DNA from: Rhizobium leguminosarum
Lineage (GTDB): Bacteria > Pseudomonadota > Alphaproteobacteria > Rhizobiales > Rhizobiaceae
Direction: 5' to 3'
NCBI RefSeq assembly: GCF_002953715.1
Contig: NZ_CP025012.1
Span: 2,976,001 to 3,040,000 of the forward strand
Length of the DNA stretch: 64,000 nucleotides
The notes beneath the pieces are model-generated. The model was not told where the DNA came from. It made no database searches and saw only the letters and a program-made list of their open reading frames with translations. The position numbers were made by a program, and so were the translations under genes. Below are positions 44,337 to 55,152 of this stretch, one piece after another (the stretch's first letter is position 1; every line of letters begins with the position of its first letter).

Positions 44337-44418
44337 GGGCTTGCCCGCCGATATCGCAAGAGTTCCTGACCACTTCGATGCGACCTGTATTTTCTATAAG
44401 AATCAATGCCTAGCCTCG

Positions 44419-44443
44419 GGAACAATTGTCTTCATCTGTGATT
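44419..44443 (+). promoter_or_regulatory. EcfG (RpoE2)-type general-stress promoter
   Basis: GGAAC at 44419 is followed after 18 bases by TT at 44442-44443, 27 bases before the ATG at 44470. It matches the consensus also seen at 28434. Confidence 0.55.
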
Positions 44444-44469
44444 TCTCCCTGTGACCCGCAGGAAAGAAC

Positions 44470-44715
44470 ATGGCTCGCTACTATTTCGATCTACACAATG
44501 GGGAAGGTCCGACACGCGACGAGCACGGTACCGAGCTCAAATCTCGCGAAGACATTCCAAAAGAGCTGACCCGCATCCTGCTGGATGTGGCCCGCGACGA
44601 ACTGCCCGCGGGTGATCGCATGACGATCGCCATCACCGTTCGCGACGAGAGCGGCGATCCAGTCACGGTTGCCAGCCTCGTCTTCAACAATGAATGGCTC
44701 GACGTCTTACGATAG
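44470..44715 (+). CDS. DUF6894 family protein, copy 1
   Basis: The 81-residue protein starts MARYYFDLHNGEGPTRDEHG and continues with LLDVARDELPAGDRMTIAITVRDESGDPV, the DUF6894 pattern common in rhizobial stress genes. GGAAAG precedes the ATG, and an EcfG-type promoter lies directly upstream. It converges with a second DUF6894 gene at 44882. Confidence 0.83.
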   Translation: MARYYFDLHNGEGPTRDEHGTELKSREDIPKELTRILLDVARDELPAGDRMTIAITVRDESGDPVTVASLVFNNEWLDVLR

Positions 44716-44881
44716 CGGCCGTCGTTTAAGGGCTGCCGGTCACTCCTACGCATCAATCCGACTCGGTCGATTGACGCGACGCTAAGACCCGCCTTCATAG
44801 CCGGCAATTAAATTTGACATAGTCTTTTGATTGCTTGGGCGCGATCGACAGCCATTCACAGGGCCGGCAGGCCTCTCACGG

Positions 44882-45115
44882 CTATTTCGGAATTTCTTCG
44901 AGAATGAGCCGGATTTCCGCAAGCGGTCTACGGCTTTCATCGAAGAGTTCCACCGACATCATATTCAAAGGTGCAGCCGGCAGGCCTTCGGCGGCCATCT
45001 CCGCCAACACCCGCCGTGCCTCCGCTTTCGCGACCTCGATGGATTCAAAATCATATCCCGTCTCGGTCACCCCAGCACCATCACGATCGACAAGTTGAAA
45101 GTAAAATTTCGGCAC
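44882..45115 (-). CDS. DUF6894 family protein, copy 2
   Basis: The 77-residue protein MPKFYFQLVDRDGAGVTETG... has the same layout as the product of 44470: a beta-rich start, a helix with EARRVLAEMAAEGLP and a closing strand MMSVELFDESRRPLAEIRL. No matching EcfG promoter was seen upstream. Function unknown. Confidence 0.8.
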   Translation of the reverse strand: MPKFYFQLVDRDGAGVTETGYDFESIEVAKAEARRVLAEMAAEGLPAAPLNMMSVELFDESRRPLAEIRLILEEIPK

Positions 45116-45127
45116 GACACATTCCCC

Positions 45128-45243
45128 GCCAGAACAGGATGACTTTAGGCCGGGTCGGCCTGAAATCTGAATCCCGTTCTAAGTTAAAGAGTCAGTGCAT
45201 GATGTCGTCCGAAAACCGCTCACACTTTGCGGCATCATGCTCT
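45128..45243. repeat. Mosaic repeat family C, copy 4
   Basis: The left part contains TTTAGGCCGGGTCGGCCTGAAA, split around GG, and the right part GCATGATGTCGTCCGAAAAC, CGCTCACACTTTGCGG and CATCATGCTCTGG. It occupies the gap between the DUF6894 gene and the DUF427 gene. Confidence 0.7.
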
Positions 45244-45304
45244 GGTCGACGTCAACGATCCGGCGGCGAACATGTTCCCTCGGAACGGCTTTCAACGTCA
45301 TGCC

Positions 45305-45703
45305 TTAGAAAGCGCCGGCTTCCGGAGAGGCCATTTCCTCGATACCGTCGACGCGGTCGGGATAGAAGGCGAGATGATCCTTGATGCTGCTGACCGCGGC
45401 ATTCGGCGCCTCGTAAGTCCAGACGGCATTCTTCGAGCGCTCGCCGCCCGGAATGATGCTGTAATAGGAGGCGTCACCCTTATAGGGGCAGTGGCTGCTA
45501 TGGTCGGTGCGCTGAAGCAGCGACATGTCCACATCCCTGCGCGGAATATATTGCACCGGCGGATAGGAGGCCTCGCACAGCGTCAGCGCATCGTGCGTAT
45601 CGGCAATTGTCTTGCCCCCGAGCGTGACGACGACGCGGGAGGGATTGTGCTCGACGGTGATCGGATGATCCGGCCCCGGAATCTTGAACGACTTGTCTGA
45701 CAT
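45305..45703 (-). CDS. DUF427 domain protein
   Basis: The 132-residue protein has HPITVEHNPSRVVVTLGGKTIADT, PPVQYIPRRDVDMSLL and HCPYKGDASYYSI, the DUF427 signature. Full family length. Function unknown. Transcribed alone. Confidence 0.87.
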   Translation of the reverse strand: MSDKSFKIPGPDHPITVEHNPSRVVVTLGGKTIADTHDALTLCEASYPPVQYIPRRDVDMSLLQRTDHSSHCPYKGDASYYSIIPGGERSKNAVWTYEAPNAAVSSIKDHLAFYPDRVDGIEEMASPEAGAF

Positions 45704-45802
45704 CGGGTTCGTCTCCAGAAGCTATCGATCGCATGGAGATAGGGCGGGCATGCGGCCGGCCCAAGGCCCCGAACGCAGCTTTCCCTGAAATGCTGCGCGC
45801 CC

Positions 45803-46495
45803 TTAGAACTCGAAACGCGGCGATACAAAGCTCAGCATCGCCGTTTTCGGCGCCGCCGGCCAGTGTCGCGCAAGCGCATCCGCAACTGTCTCGACCAGCC
45901 TGGCGATGTCATCGCCGGCGGAGACGTGCAGGGCCTCGGCAACGATCAGCACCGAACGTGTGGTCTCCCGCACCGCCGAAAGCCCGCTCTGCCGGTTCGT
46001 CCAGCGCCGCGCATGTGCCCTGCCCTCCGCGTCTGCGAAGATCACCTCGTTCGCCTCCGGATGTTCGATTTCGCCGCCAAAGGTCAGATAGGTCTCGTCA
46101 CCCCCAGCTCGCCGGACTTCGAGATCGCCAGCGATCTTTTCAGTATCGAAGACGGCGATCGGAATGGCGAAGGCGAGCGAAATCGCATTGCAGAGATCGA
46201 TGAGCGGATGCAGGCGCGGCAGCGCATGTTCCTGGCGGAAGCGGCGCAGTAGCGCCTCGGAAGCGCAGCGATATTGCGTCGGCTTCAGGCCCATGCGGGA
46301 AAAGCCGCGCCGCCAGGCCTGGATTTCGGGGAATTCGCCTTCCTGCGCTTTGGCCAGCCGGGCCTCGGCGATTGCGCTGAAGCTTGCGATCGCCGCCTCG
46401 ACATCGGCGTCCGCATGGATGCCTCCCGCATGGAGCGCGCCGGCGCGAAGCTCCGGAAAGGCCTGCCACATGGCATCGGAATGGCTGAACTGCAT
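45803..46495 (-). CDS. B3/4 (tRNA-synthetase editing-like) domain protein
   Basis: The 230-residue protein matches stand-alone B3/4 proteins: EIQAWRRGFSRMGLKPTQYRCASEALLRR, LIDLCNAISLAFAIPIAVFDTEKI and GEIEHPEANEVIFADAEGRAHARRW. The domain is related to the editing module of PheRS beta; the stand-alone role is unknown. It starts three bases after the EamA transporter stop codon, and the two often occur together. Confidence 0.85.
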   Translation of the reverse strand: MQFSHSDAMWQAFPELRAGALHAGGIHADADVEAAIASFSAIAEARLAKAQEGEFPEIQAWRRGFSRMGLKPTQYRCASEALLRRFRQEHALPRLHPLIDLCNAISLAFAIPIAVFDTEKIAGDLEVRRAGGDETYLTFGGEIEHPEANEVIFADAEGRAHARRWTNRQSGLSAVRETTRSVLIVAEALHVSAGDDIARLVETVADALARHWPAAPKTAMLSFVSPRFEF

Positions 46496-46498
46496 GGT

Positions 46499-47395
46499 CT
46501 ATCTCCCCTCGGCAAGTTTCACGGTACGGCGCCCGGCAAAGGCAAGCCCAAGCACGGCCGCAAGCACGCAGCCGATGCCGGCGATCTGGCTGAGCCCGAC
46601 CGGCTCGCCAAGGATGATGAAGGCAAGCATGACGGCGGAAACCGGCGCCAGCGCGGTGAAGAGCGCGGCTTCCGTGCCGCTCACTCTTTCTGCCCCCGCA
46701 TACCACAGCAGAAATCCGCCGACGGTCGGCACCAGCGCATAATAGACGACGGCGGCGACAGCGCTTGCCGAAATACCATCTGCGAAAGGCGCTTCGAAAA
46801 TGGCCGGGATGGCGGCGACGATGAAACCGATGCCGGCCATCAGCGTCGACTGCGCAAGCGGCGCAATTTCCGTCTTCAGTCTTTTGTTCAGCAGGATGAA
46901 CAACCCCTCGCAGACGACGGCCAGGAAGATCAAGGCATTGCCGGTCAATGATCCGCCTGCCGCATCCGGCGTGAAGGCGATCGAAAGCACGCCCGCCGTT
47001 GCAAGTGCCACGGCAAGAAGCAGGGCACGCTGCGGCCGTTCGCGCAGCAGCAGGATGGAGATTGCCGCCGACACCACCGGCAGCGTGCCGATGATGACGC
47101 CGGCATCGGCCGCCGAGGTCAGGCTGAGGCCGGAGATCAGCAGCGTCGTATAACCGACGCTGCCGGCCCCGGCCTGAATGACAAGGATGAGACGGTCTTG
47201 CCGGGAAAACCTCGGCAGCCGCGCGCCGGTCCCCCACATCAGCAGGAGAAGGACAGGAAAGGCGATGGCGAAGCGCAATGCGGTGGCGCTGAACGGCGGC
47301 AGACCCGACGCGATCAGTTTGCTGGCGATCACAGTGCTTCCGACCGTTAGCATCGCCAGCGCCAGATAGACATAACCTTGAACCTGCCTCGACAT
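46499..47395 (-). CDS. EamA/DMT family transporter
   Basis: The 298-residue protein has about ten membrane segments in two EamA repeats and ends with a basic tail (RRTVKLAEGR). Such proteins export amino acids or other metabolites. It is preceded by an AraC regulator gene on the same strand and followed by the B3/4 gene. Confidence 0.87.
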   Translation of the reverse strand: MSRQVQGYVYLALAMLTVGSTVIASKLIASGLPPFSATALRFAIAFPVLLLLMWGTGARLPRFSRQDRLILVIQAGAGSVGYTTLLISGLSLTSAADAGVIIGTLPVVSAAISILLLRERPQRALLLAVALATAGVLSIAFTPDAAGGSLTGNALIFLAVVCEGLFILLNKRLKTEIAPLAQSTLMAGIGFIVAAIPAIFEAPFADGISASAVAAVVYYALVPTVGGFLLWYAGAERVSGTEAALFTALAPVSAVMLAFIILGEPVGLSQIAGIGCVLAAVLGLAFAGRRTVKLAEGR

Positions 47396-47478
47396 TCAGC
47401 GTCTCCTGTTGAATGCGCCGAGAAAACAGCAGGGATGGATCAGGGTCTTGAACGAAATTGCAGGTGCAAAGCAGCTGC

Positions 47479-48285
47479 TCAGAGAAAGGCGCCGGCATAG
47501 AGGCGCGGCGACAGGCCGTATTTGCGCACGAAGACCCGCGTCATGTGGCTCTGGTCGGCAAAGCCGCTGGCAAAAGCCGCTTCCGCAAGCGGCATGCCCT
47601 GAGCGATCAGCCGGCGGGCGATATGGATGCGGGCCTGGACGAGATAGGCATGCGGCGTCAGGCCGGTTGCCTTGGCAAAACCGCGCAGCACCTGGAAGCG
47701 GCTGAGCCCGCTTTTCCTGGAGAGATCGGCGAGCGAGACGGCGACAAGCGGATCGTCGTCGATCAGATCTCGAGCCGCGCGGATCGACGCCGGCACCAAT
47801 GGCCGCTCTTCGGTACCAGAGCGCTCGCGCATGACATCGGCGACGAGTTGCAGAAGCAGTTGCTCGCAGAGCAACCCATCCGTCGCCCCGCCGCCGGTCA
47901 CCGCGCCAAACAGCGTTTCGAAGCGGGCGGCAATCGCCGCATTGCGGATGACAGGATGCGGGATTTCCGATCGCCCTACCCCGCTTTCGGTGATCTCTTG
48001 CGACAGACCACTGACGATGGCGGGATCGAAATAGAGGATGCGCCACGACCGCCCCTCGCCGATCGGCGCGCCGTCATGCACTTCGTTCGGATTGACCGTG
48101 ATGATGTCGCCGGCCTCAGCCTCCACCATGCCACGACCGCTGAGCGACGACTGCGCCCCGGCGGACATCAGGCCGATGCCGAACTGCTCATGCGTATGGC
48201 GCGCAAAGCTGTGATGCGTTTCCGCTTCCACCGCTTCGACGCCAGATAGCGCCGAGCGCAACATCCTGAACTGGTTTTTCGCCAT
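47479..48285 (-). CDS. AraC family transcriptional regulator
   Basis: The 268-residue protein has an N-terminal cupin-like sensing domain (about residues 20-100, THEQFGIGLMSAGAQSSLSGRG) and two C-terminal helix-turn-helix units (SLADLSRKSGLSRFQVLRGFAKATG and PLAEAAFASGFADQSHMTRVF). The start at 48285 fits the family; the frame to 48342 is longer without support. It lies 83 bases upstream of the EamA gene, its likely target. Confidence 0.87.
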   Translation of the reverse strand: MAKNQFRMLRSALSGVEAVEAETHHSFARHTHEQFGIGLMSAGAQSSLSGRGMVEAEAGDIITVNPNEVHDGAPIGEGRSWRILYFDPAIVSGLSQEITESGVGRSEIPHPVIRNAAIAARFETLFGAVTGGGATDGLLCEQLLLQLVADVMRERSGTEERPLVPASIRAARDLIDDDPLVAVSLADLSRKSGLSRFQVLRGFAKATGLTPHAYLVQARIHIARRLIAQGMPLAEAAFASGFADQSHMTRVFVRKYGLSPRLYAGAFL

Positions 48286-48364
48286 TCTCTGTCCGCAGAT
48301 CCGTTCGCCGGACACTCTGCCAGCCACAGTGAGATGACGCAATCATTGCGGCCAAACCGGCTGC

Positions 48365-49162
48365 CTAGAAGAACTCGTCGAGCAGCTGGTAGTAGTCGAG
48401 CCTCGCTGGATCTGGTGCCGTCAATTCGTAACGTTCGAGGAAGGACTGCACCAGCGCCTCGCCGAAATTGTGGGCGATGCTGCGGCAGGCGAGCGCGATA
48501 TCCTGATAGCGGTCGGCGACGCCGAGACGGCTGCAGTCGATATAACCCGAAAATCCCTCTTTCGACGCGACGAAATTCGGCAGGCAGGCGTCGCCATGGG
48601 TGACGACGAGATCCTCGCGGCCAGGCCTCCCGCTTTCGAGTTCGACAAACAGTGCCTCAGCACTCTTTCCAAGCCGCGTCTCATCGAAATCGGTCTCGTC
48701 GACGATGCCGGCCTGCATCCGCGCTTTTGCCGTCGCGATACGTGCCTCCAGCCGGTGATCGAAGGGGCAGGATGCGATCGGCAGGCGATGCAGGTCAAGA
48801 AGTGCCGCAGCCAGCAGTTCAACCCGCGCAAGCGGCGTCAGCACTGGTGCACTGGCGAGATCACTCCCGGGCAGCGCGCTGATCAGCAACCGGTTGCGCG
48901 CACCGTCGCTATCCTCTGCAATGATATCGGGACAGGGCAGACCGGAAGCCTTGACCCAGCGAAGCCTGGCCGCTTCGTCGGCGAGTTCGCCAAAAGCACC
49001 GACCTCTTCGACCTTCAGATAAAGCGTCGGCAATCCTGGAGCTTCCAGCCGGAAGACACTTGCGGCCGAGCGGCCGAGCGCATCGCGTTCGAACCGGTAA
49101 CCAGCCAGACGGGCATCGAGCGCGCTCGCCGACGGCGGTTGATCCTCTTGGAAAATCGACAT
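48365..49162 (-). CDS. APH(3')-type phosphotransferase
   Basis: The 265-residue kinase has the catalytic loop VTHGDACLPN (about residue 190), the metal-binding IDCSRLGVADRYQDIAL (about 207-223) and the C-terminal DEFF of APH(3') enzymes. The nucleotide-binding lysine is in YLKVEE. The family includes kanamycin kinases, but chromosomal homologues may have other substrates. No mobile-element signs surround it. Confidence 0.82.
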   Translation of the reverse strand: MSIFQEDQPPSASALDARLAGYRFERDALGRSAASVFRLEAPGLPTLYLKVEEVGAFGELADEAARLRWVKASGLPCPDIIAEDSDGARNRLLISALPGSDLASAPVLTPLARVELLAAALLDLHRLPIASCPFDHRLEARIATAKARMQAGIVDETDFDETRLGKSAEALFVELESGRPGREDLVVTHGDACLPNFVASKEGFSGYIDCSRLGVADRYQDIALACRSIAHNFGEALVQSFLERYELTAPDPARLDYYQLLDEFF

Positions 49163-49251
49163 GATATCTAAGCCATCCCGACAAGGCGGGGCACTGCAAG
49201 CGGCGCGATCGGTCAGCGCACATTGGCAGACTGAACGAGCCCTCCGCGACC

Positions 49252-49413
49252 TTAATGAACGGTTTCGCCGGGCGCGGCTTCAAGAAGGATTTCGAAAGCC
49301 TCTTCCAGAGCAGCCACCAAAATATCGGTCAGCTCGTCGCCCTTGTTTTCCAGGAACAGCGCACTGACGGCTTCGTCCTGATGCTCAAAAAAATGCTCGA
49401 TCTCGTTCGACAT
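49252..49413 (-). CDS. Small acidic hypothetical protein
   Basis: The 53-residue protein MSNEIEHFFEHQDEAVSALF... is strongly acidic and helical, and ends LLEAAPGETVH. AAGGGAC lies upstream of the ATG at 49413. The open frame continues upstream to 49548 without good start signals. No family recognised. Confidence 0.5.
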   Translation of the reverse strand: MSNEIEHFFEHQDEAVSALFLENKGDELTDILVAALEEAFEILLEAAPGETVH

Positions 49414-49522
49414 ATCATTTGTCCCTTCTTCACCGGAATCATCGCGGCGCTGGGAAGAAGCTAGGTGCGGTTCCTTGCGCGTGGCTTGTTGTGAAGCTGC
49501 GACACGATAGAGGTTCCGAGGA

Positions 49523-50563
49523 CTAGTCGCGGATATGGTACTTCGCATATTGGCTGCGAGGGATCAATCCGTCGACCTTGTGTGCAAACGACACGACTTT
49601 CGTGGCGGCTTCATCCACCTCGCAACGGAAACGAACGTGATACCAGCCTTTGGCTGTGCCAAAGGCTTCATCATCCGCAATGACAACGGTGCCGCTTGAC
49701 AACGGACGATTAGGCAATGCGAACGGAGAATATCTCGGTGAACCGTTAGTGAGTTGGCCCCCAAGCTCAGTGGCGCAAAGCGTAGCCACTCGATCTTTGC
49801 GGGGAAGACCGTCGATCGCAGTTTGCGCAATAGAACCGCCATCTGCGGTCCGTGAAAACAGCGTTTTGGCGTTAGGCAGATCATTATTCTTACCAACCGC
49901 CTTCGGCTCTTCACTGGGCTTCTGCTCCGGCGGCTTGGCCGGTTCGATACTGGTCTTGGCGTCGCCAGATACTTCTGCCGACGGCCCGTTACGCTCAGGA
50001 GAAACGTCAGCCGTCGCAACCTCGGGAAGCTTTACATCATCTGGGACGGGCTTTGACGGAAGCGTCTCGGTCTGCGGCTTTTCCGCAGCAGCCTGTGCGG
50101 GCATTTGTTCCGACTCAGAATCGCGCTGTGGCGGTGCCGTTGCAGGCTTTGCTTCGCCTTGGGAGGAATTGCCCGCCAATGACTTTGCGGGACCGCCATT
50201 CTTATCACCAAACTCGATGACAGGGCGAAAAGTCGGCACAGGCGCCAGCTTCGCCTGCTCGGGAGCTTTCTCAGCCGGAGGTGGAGGTAGAGGCTCCTTC
50301 TTGGCCTCCTCCGGCGGCTTCGGCTCTGGTGGCTTTTCTTCGGGTTTGGGCTCCGGCTTTTTCTCCTCCGGCGGCGGGACGAGTTCCACCTTCACGCTCT
50401 CGTCTTCGGGAGGCTTCGGCTCGATCTTCGGCAGCCCGAAAATGAGAAGAGCAACGATAGGAATATGGGCAGCAACGGACGCGACGACGCCCCAGCGGAT
50501 TTCAGGCCGCTGCTTTCCCGTTTCGTGCTGCGTTTCCGCCGGTTCTACGTCTTCTTCTGTCAC
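49523..50563 (-). CDS. DUF930 domain protein with TonB-like architecture, copy 1
   Basis: The protein has about 346 residues: a short cytoplasmic N-terminus, one membrane segment (VVASVAAHIPIVALLIFGLP, about residues 25-44), a long Pro/Glu/Lys-rich spacer (PPPEEKKPEPKPEEKPPEP), and a C-terminal DUF930 domain with LCATELGGQL and GWYHVRFRCEVDEAATKVVS. A GTG at 50563 is the proposed start, about 24 residues before the membrane segment; the frame opens at 50689. It lies 77 bases downstream of a related gene. Confidence 0.72.
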   Translation of the reverse strand: MTEEDVEPAETQHETGKQRPEIRWGVVASVAAHIPIVALLIFGLPKIEPKPPEDESVKVELVPPPEEKKPEPKPEEKPPEPKPPEEAKKEPLPPPPAEKAPEQAKLAPVPTFRPVIEFGDKNGGPAKSLAGNSSQGEAKPATAPPQRDSESEQMPAQAAAEKPQTETLPSKPVPDDVKLPEVATADVSPERNGPSAEVSGDAKTSIEPAKPPEQKPSEEPKAVGKNNDLPNAKTLFSRTADGGSIAQTAIDGLPRKDRVATLCATELGGQLTNGSPRYSPFALPNRPLSSGTVVIADDEAFGTAKGWYHVRFRCEVDEAATKVVSFAHKVDGLIPRSQYAKYHIRD

Positions 50564-50640
50564 AGCAGCGATGTGGCCTCTAAAACCGGCAGCATCAAGC
50601 CACAAAAGAAAAAAACCGCGTGATCGAGCAGCGATGAGGG

Positions 50641-51378
50641 TTATTGGTCGGCCGCTCCATCGTCGGCCACCAGATTGTGCTCCTGCCATTCATCTCGCGG
50701 AATGGCATCGCCGACGAGAAAGGCAAAGGACACGATCTTGCCGGAGCCGGCATCGAGCTCGCATTTGAACTGGATGTTGTACCACTTGCGTTTGCTGCGG
50801 AAGGCGCCGCCCTTCACCTCGACATTGTTACCACTGACCTTCTCCGCCGCCATGGCATAGGGCGCAAGCGCATCCGGCGCCATGGCCGGCTGCGCCCGGC
50901 GGATCTGCTCCAGTGCCTCCAGGTCACAAAGCTGCAGATTGCGCTCGCTGCCGGCAAGGCCACGTAGCGCCTCGCGGGCGCGGCGGCTGCGCGGATCGGC
51001 AAGGACCTTCTCGGAAAACAGCTGTCTTGCCTCGACGAATTCCATCGGCTTTGGCGCCGGCGCAGTGATCGGTGCCGCGAGGGGCATTGCCGCAGTAGGC
51101 GGATTATTTGCAACCGGCGCCGCCGGTTCGGCTTCGGGTTTTGCCGCCTCAGGTTTTGCCTGTTCCGGCAAAGGCGCCTTGGCGGGCTCGGGCATTTTCA
51201 GCGATTCCACGGCCTGAGGAACGATCTCCACCGAGAGACCGTCATCTAGCAATGGCAGCGGTGGCTCGGCCTTCGGCAGCAGCAGCAGAAGGAGCAGGAT
51301 CGCGATGGCATGCAGCGCGAACGACGCCGCAGCGCCCCGCCGGATCCCGTCATCCCATTTGCCCGCCGCCAGTTCCAT
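50641..51378 (-). CDS. DUF930 domain protein with TonB-like architecture, copy 2
   Basis: The 245-residue protein has the same plan as its neighbour: a membrane segment (ASFALHAIAILLLLLLLP, about residues 18-35), a Pro/Ala/Glu-rich spacer, and a DUF930 domain with LCDLEALEQI and KWYNIQFKCELDAGSGKIVSF. The paired cysteines align with those of copy 1. No ExbB/ExbD genes are nearby. Confidence 0.8.
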   Translation of the reverse strand: MELAAGKWDDGIRRGAAASFALHAIAILLLLLLLPKAEPPLPLLDDGLSVEIVPQAVESLKMPEPAKAPLPEQAKPEAAKPEAEPAAPVANNPPTAAMPLAAPITAPAPKPMEFVEARQLFSEKVLADPRSRRAREALRGLAGSERNLQLCDLEALEQIRRAQPAMAPDALAPYAMAAEKVSGNNVEVKGGAFRSKRKWYNIQFKCELDAGSGKIVSFAFLVGDAIPRDEWQEHNLVADDGAADQ

Positions 51379-51553
51379 CGGTCAGGAAGCGGCTGTCGGA
51401 CGATCGATGACGATCATGAAACTGAGGAGCGCTTTCATCATGAGCTTGCCGAAAAGTCGGGCCGGAGCCTGCCGCGGAAATTGAAGCACGCCGCGACACT
51501 GCCAGCGCAGCCAATGCTCCGCAACCTTCAAGATCGACGATCGCCGTTTCCGG

Positions 51554-51847
51554 CTACCCGAGCGAGCCGATGAGATCCCGGTAGGCGGCCTCAGGGAATG
51601 CCTTCAGCGTCTCCGTGCGGACATTGCCGCCCATCGCCAGCGAGAGGGTAAAATGCGCCATGACGGCGTCATCGGGCGCCTCGCAGACGGCGACCATGTC
51701 ATGCCCGCCCATCGTCAGATAGAACTGGTTGAAGGAGCCTCCGACGCTGGTGAGCAATTTCTTCGCGGCATCGAGCCGTTTTGCCGAGTCGCGCACATTG
51801 CGGATGCCCTGATCCGTCCAATTGATCAAAAGAATGTAAGTGGTCAT
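51554..51847 (-). CDS. GYD domain protein
   Basis: The 97-residue protein MTTYILLINWTDQGIRNVRD... contains YLTMGGHDMVAVCEAPDDAVMAHFTLSLAMGGNVRTET, the pattern of the GYD family (ferredoxin-like dimer), although the G-Y-D triplet itself reads G-H-D here. Function unknown. Confidence 0.87.
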   Translation of the reverse strand: MTTYILLINWTDQGIRNVRDSAKRLDAAKKLLTSVGGSFNQFYLTMGGHDMVAVCEAPDDAVMAHFTLSLAMGGNVRTETLKAFPEAAYRDLIGSLG

Positions 51848-51859
51848 GTCGCACCTCCC

Positions 51860-51972
51860 AGAGCGTGATGCCGAAAAGTGTCAGCGGTTTTCGGGCGACG
51901 TCATGCTCTATTTCTTTGATGTGGATCCGGATTCAGATTTCAGGCCCGTCAGGCCTGAAATTATCCGGATCT
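51860..51972. repeat. Mosaic repeat family C, copy 5
   Basis: AGAGCGTGATGCCGAAAAGT, CAGCGGTTTTCGG, CGTCATGCTCT, then GATCCGGATTCAGATTTCAG, GCCCGTCAGGCCTGAAA and ATCCGGATC-like ends. It shares the left unit with 40446 and the GCC-TGAAA unit with 45128. The remaining gap to rpoD (51973-52114) holds no gene. Confidence 0.75.
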
Positions 51973-52114
51973 AGCGGAGGATTGGTTGACACAGGCACAC
52001 GTCGGCCCTCGCTCGCGCGTTGCGATCGATGCCTTCCCCCGTGGCCGGATTATAGGCTTGTCACCATGGAGGGACAAGAAAGACGCCGGGATCATTGGTA
52101 TTAATCACAAAAGC

Positions 52115-52141
52115 AAAAGCCGGGCATGAAGCCCGGCTTTT
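52115..52141. terminator. Bidirectional terminator behind rpoD
   Basis: AAAAGCCGGGC and GCCCGGCTTTT around a five-base loop ATGAA, 27 bases past the rpoD stop codon on the minus strand. Confidence 0.9.
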
Positions 52142-52167
52142 CCAATCAGAACGGCGTGGCCGAAGCC

Positions 52168-54225
<2,058 letters not shown>

Positions 54226-54531
54226 TTATATCGTCGCCTTCCTGACGCTATCCAATCTCGCTACGGTGAACGGGCTGTCTCAGGGCCTGACGCGCCGCAC
54301 GCGCCGCCCTCGAATCACCTTTGCCCACCTAACGGGATGACATTTAAAGCCTGATTAACCACGATTACCGGCACCGGACAGCAAAGCTTTCTTGCTCTTG
54401 GATTTCCGGCCATGGTTGCGCGATCCGCCTTGACCCAGTTCACCATTCAACAAGTCGAACGGTGATTCCCACATTTTTTGTTCTCGTCAAGCTTTTCCAG
54501 AGAAAAAGCCCACAAAAATACGGAAAAAGCC

Positions 54532-54547
54532 TTATCCACAGGCTTTG
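54532..54547 (+). promoter_or_regulatory. DnaA-box-like sequence upstream of rpoD
   Basis: TTATCCACA is a perfect DnaA-box consensus and continues GGCTTTG. A related CTATTCACAGGCTATG lies upstream of dnaG at 62583. The rest of 54226-54672 is AT-richer promoter-like sequence without a gene. Confidence 0.4.
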
Positions 54548-54672
54548 AACCACGGCAGCGATTGCGAACCCTTATTTAAGATGCGGCGAACAAAAGACAA
54601 GGGCAGCAAATATTTTGCCCGCCGCAGCAGTTGTTTCGATCATCTTCGCAGTTGTGCAGACGGTATATGCAG

Positions 54673-54780
54673 CTTTAGAGCGCCGTGCGTCCTTCGGACG
54701 CACAAAGGACGCTCCAACACTTTGAGTCTGCGCATCGTGCTTTCCGAAAATCGATTCCGATTTTCGGGCCGATGCGCTAG
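54673..54780. repeat. Mosaic repeat family B, copy 3
   Basis: CTTTAGAGCGCCGTGCGTCC with inverted GGACGCAC, then AAAGGACGCTCCAACACTTT, CGCATCGTGCTTTCCGAAAA and GATTTTCGG-type closure. It is the same element as at 32372 in the other orientation. It separates the rpoD upstream region from the GFA gene. Confidence 0.85.
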
Positions 54781-54795
54781 CCTGAGAAATTGTGG

Positions 54796-55143
54796 CTAAC
54801 GCGCCGCGCCATCATACGCCGTCACCGTCAGCGCGCCGATATCGACCGCGGGAATACAGCGCAGATTGATCGAAGCCATTGCCGCGCCGTTCGGACCCAC
54901 AGCCTCGCCGAACGGTGCGATGCCGCAATTGGCGCAGAAGTGATGGCGAATGACATGCCGGTTGAAAGTATAGGTCGAGACATTGTCCTCCGGCGTTTTC
55001 AGCACCAGCTTCTCGCGCGGCACGAAGGCAAGAAGTCCGCCCCGCCTGCGGCAGAGCGAACAATTGCAGTCGAGCGCCTCGGTGAATTCGCCTTCGACCT
55101 CGAAAGCCACATTGCCGCAATGGCAGCTTCCTTCATAGAGCAT
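54796..55143 (-). CDS. GFA family (glutathione-dependent formaldehyde-activating-like) protein
   Basis: The 115-residue protein has the zinc-binding pattern of the GFA family: SCHCGNVAFEV (residues 7-17), LDCNCSLCRRRGG (about 29-41) and HFCANCGIAPF (about 73-83). Only some members act on S-hydroxymethylglutathione; for most the substrate is unknown. It starts nine bases after the tdh stop codon. Confidence 0.87.
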   Translation of the reverse strand: MLYEGSCHCGNVAFEVEGEFTEALDCNCSLCRRRGGLLAFVPREKLVLKTPEDNVSTYTFNRHVIRHHFCANCGIAPFGEAVGPNGAAMASINLRCIPAVDIGALTVTAYDGAAR

Positions 55144-55152
55144 GTCGTCCCC

